This document shows positions 5,045-6,017 of a DNA stretch of 6,017 nucleotides, piece by piece. The notes beneath the pieces are model-generated. The model searched no databases, had not been told where the DNA came from, and saw only the letters and a list, made by a program, of their open reading frames with translations. Positions within the stretch are counted from its first letter, which is position 1, and every line of letters starts with the position of its first letter. The DNA is from Actinomycetota bacterium. Its GTDB lineage: Bacteria > Actinomycetota > Actinomycetes > Propionibacteriales > Nocardioidaceae. A program made the position numbers and the translations under genes. Location: assembly GCA_009702305.1 (NCBI GenBank), contig WLIH01000187.1, positions 1 through 6,017 on the forward strand, given 5' to 3'.

Positions 5045-6017
5045 ATGATCACCAAGCTCCTGGTCGCCAACCGCGGCGAGATCGCTCGGAGGGTCTTCGC
5101 CAGCTGCCGCCGCCTCGGCATCGAGACCGTCGCGGTGCACTCCGACGCGGACGCCGCCCTGCCCTTCGTCCGCGAGGCGGACCAGGCGATCCGGCTGCCG
5201 GGCAGCACCCCCGCCGAGACCTACCTGCGCGCCGATCTCGTGCTCGAGGCCGCCCGCCGCAGCGGTGCCGACGCGATCCACCCGGGCTACGGCTTCCTCT
5301 CGGAGAACGCCGACTTCGCCCAGGCGGTGATCGACGCCGGGCTGACCTGGGTCGGGCCGGCGCCGGACTCGATCGTGCGGATGGGCTCCAAGGTGGAGTC
5401 GAAGTCGCTGATGGCGGCCGCCGGAGTCCCGGTGCTGACCAATCTCACGGTCGAGAGTGCGACCGAGGCCGACCTGCCGCTGCTCGTCAAGGCGTCGGCC
5501 GGCGGCGGCGGTCGTGGCATGCGAATCGTGCGCACGTTGGCGGACCTGGCCGCCGAGATCGACATCGCCTCGGCCGAGGCTGCCTCGGCGTTCGGCGACG
5601 GCACCGTCTTCGTCGAGCCCTACGTCGAGTCCGGGCGTCACGTCGAGGTGCAGGTGCTCGGCCACTCCGGGGGTGTGCTGGTCCTGGGCGAGCGCGACTG
5701 CTCCCTCCAGCGTCGCCACCAGAAGGTCGTCGAGGAGGCGCCTGCGCCGCACCTGCCCCAGGCGGTCCGGGCGGCGTTGCACGAGGCCGCGCGTGCCGCT
5801 GCCGCAGCGATCGACTACCGCGGCGCGGGCACGGTGGAGTTCCTCTACGACCCGGTCGCCGAGCGCTTCTTCTTCCTCGAGATGAACACCCGTCTCCAGG
5901 TCGAGCACCCCGTCACCGAGCTGGTGCACGGGGTCGACCTGGTCGAGCTGCAGATCACGGTGGCCGAGGGCCAGCCGATCGACTCCGGTCTCGATGCGGT
6001 CGGTGGACGCTACGGCC
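5045..6017 (+). CDS. acyl-CoA carboxylase alpha subunit (biotin carboxylase), 5' part
   Basis: The frame is open from ATG 5045 to the end of the window: 324 residues, cut on the right, so the C-terminal part of the carboxylase domain and the biotin carrier domain (full proteins are about 650 residues) lie outside. It carboxylates biotin using ATP and bicarbonate and hands the group to the beta subunit. The start MITKLLVANRGEIARRV is the textbook N-terminus. Other motifs are HPGYGFLSENADFA (79-92), MGSKVESK with Lys116 (113-120), the ATP-grasp glycine loop KASAGGGGRGMR with Lys149 (149-160), GERDCSLQRRHQKVVEEAP (215-233), and LEMNTRLQVEHPVTE (278-292) with the catalytic Arg283, Gln285-Val-Glu287 set. 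All key residues expected of an active enzyme are present. The stretch between GVPV (127-130) and KASAG is about nine residues shorter than in many MCC alpha subunits. From memory this recalls mycobacterial AccA-type proteins. Confidence 0.95.
   Translation, partial: MITKLLVANRGEIARRVFASCRRLGIETVAVHSDADAALPFVREADQAIRLPGSTPAETYLRADLVLEAARRSGADAIHPGYGFLSENADFAQAVIDAGLTWVGPAPDSIVRMGSKVESKSLMAAAGVPVLTNLTVESATEADLPLLVKASAGGGGRGMRIVRTLADLAAEIDIASAEAASAFGDGTVFVEPYVESGRHVEVQVLGHSGGVLVLGERDCSLQRRHQKVVEEAPAPHLPQAVRAALHEAARAAAAAIDYRGAGTVEFLYDPVAERFFFLEMNTRLQVEHPVTELVHGVDLVELQITVAEGQPIDSGLDAVGGRYG

Larger units (their letters stand above)
4860..5048 (+). other. doubtful 62-residue linking reading frame between the carboxylase subunits
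   Basis: A third-frame ORF begins at GTG 4860, overlapping the beta-subunit stop as GTGA, and ends at TGA 5046-5048, overlapping the alpha-subunit start as ATGA. An internal ATG at 4914 would give 44 residues. The 62-residue product has 17 Arg and 2 Lys against 8 acidic residues, with no hydrophobic core, signal or recognised domain. Actinobacterial carboxylases can have small epsilon subunits, but nothing here resembles one that I know. The two 30-base direct repeats inside are 37 bases apart, so they are read in different frames (AGG TCG CGA against GAG GTC GCG), which argues against selection on the peptide. It may be translated passively as a bridge that keeps ribosomes coupled. I regard it as probably non-coding. 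Confidence 0.2.

Noticed and set aside
4860..5048. Carboxylase epsilon subunit in the spacer
   Set aside because: The size and position would suit an epsilon-type subunit, but the Arg-rich repeat-derived translation shares no pattern I know from AccE/PccE proteins.
4760..5929. Minus-strand frame of 389 codons across the spacer and alpha gene
   Set aside because: It is antisense to the unmistakable biotin-carboxylase motifs and to the end of the beta subunit; nothing in the translation resembles a protein family.

Overview
The window is about 70% GC. It is gene-dense, all genes lie on the + strand, and GTG starts with 4-base stop/start overlaps are common. This points to a high-GC actinobacterium. 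The repeat-like spacer at 4864-5044 and the gene order would suit Nocardioidaceae or a relative, but that lineage call is a guess from style and no rRNA or marker gene supports it.

Layout: (1) the 3' half of a TIGR03084-family (maleylpyruvate isomerase/DinB-like) protein, 1-372; (2) a full-length AtuA-family (former DUF1446) protein, 369-2114; (3) an acyl-CoA dehydrogenase, 2111-3268; (4) a biotin-dependent acyl-CoA carboxylase carboxyltransferase (beta) subunit, 3265-4863; (5) a 181-base spacer with short direct repeats and a possible hairpin, 4864-5044; (6) the N-terminal 324 residues of the biotin-carboxylase (alpha) subunit, starting at 5045 and running off the window. Genes 1 to 4 are joined by ATGA or GTGA overlaps, so they almost certainly form one operon. 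The spacer is the only break. No stretch longer than 300 bases lacks a gene, no promoter is visible (the operon starts upstream), and no tRNA, rRNA, CRISPR or insertion sequence was seen.

Together the genes look like a catabolic acyl-CoA module. The dehydrogenase would introduce an alpha,beta double bond into a (probably branched) acyl-CoA. The alpha/beta carboxylase would then carboxylate the enoyl-CoA, as in leucine breakdown (3-methylcrotonyl-CoA carboxylase) or in acyclic terpene breakdown (geranyl-CoA carboxylase). The AtuA-family protein is a known companion of geranyl-CoA carboxylase in the Pseudomonas atu cluster, but its reaction is not established. From memory, the order AtuA-like / FadE / AccD / AccA also matches the mycobacterial Rv0976c-fadE13-accD2-accA2 locus, whose carboxylase substrate is, to my knowledge, unassigned. 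The true substrate here cannot be read from the sequence.

The points most worth a second look are the repeat-bearing spacer that splits the two carboxylase subunits yet leaves an overlapping 62-codon reading frame across the gap, the non-MCC-like signature of the beta subunit, and the dehydrogenase's apparent use of the isovaleryl/long-chain-type catalytic glutamate.
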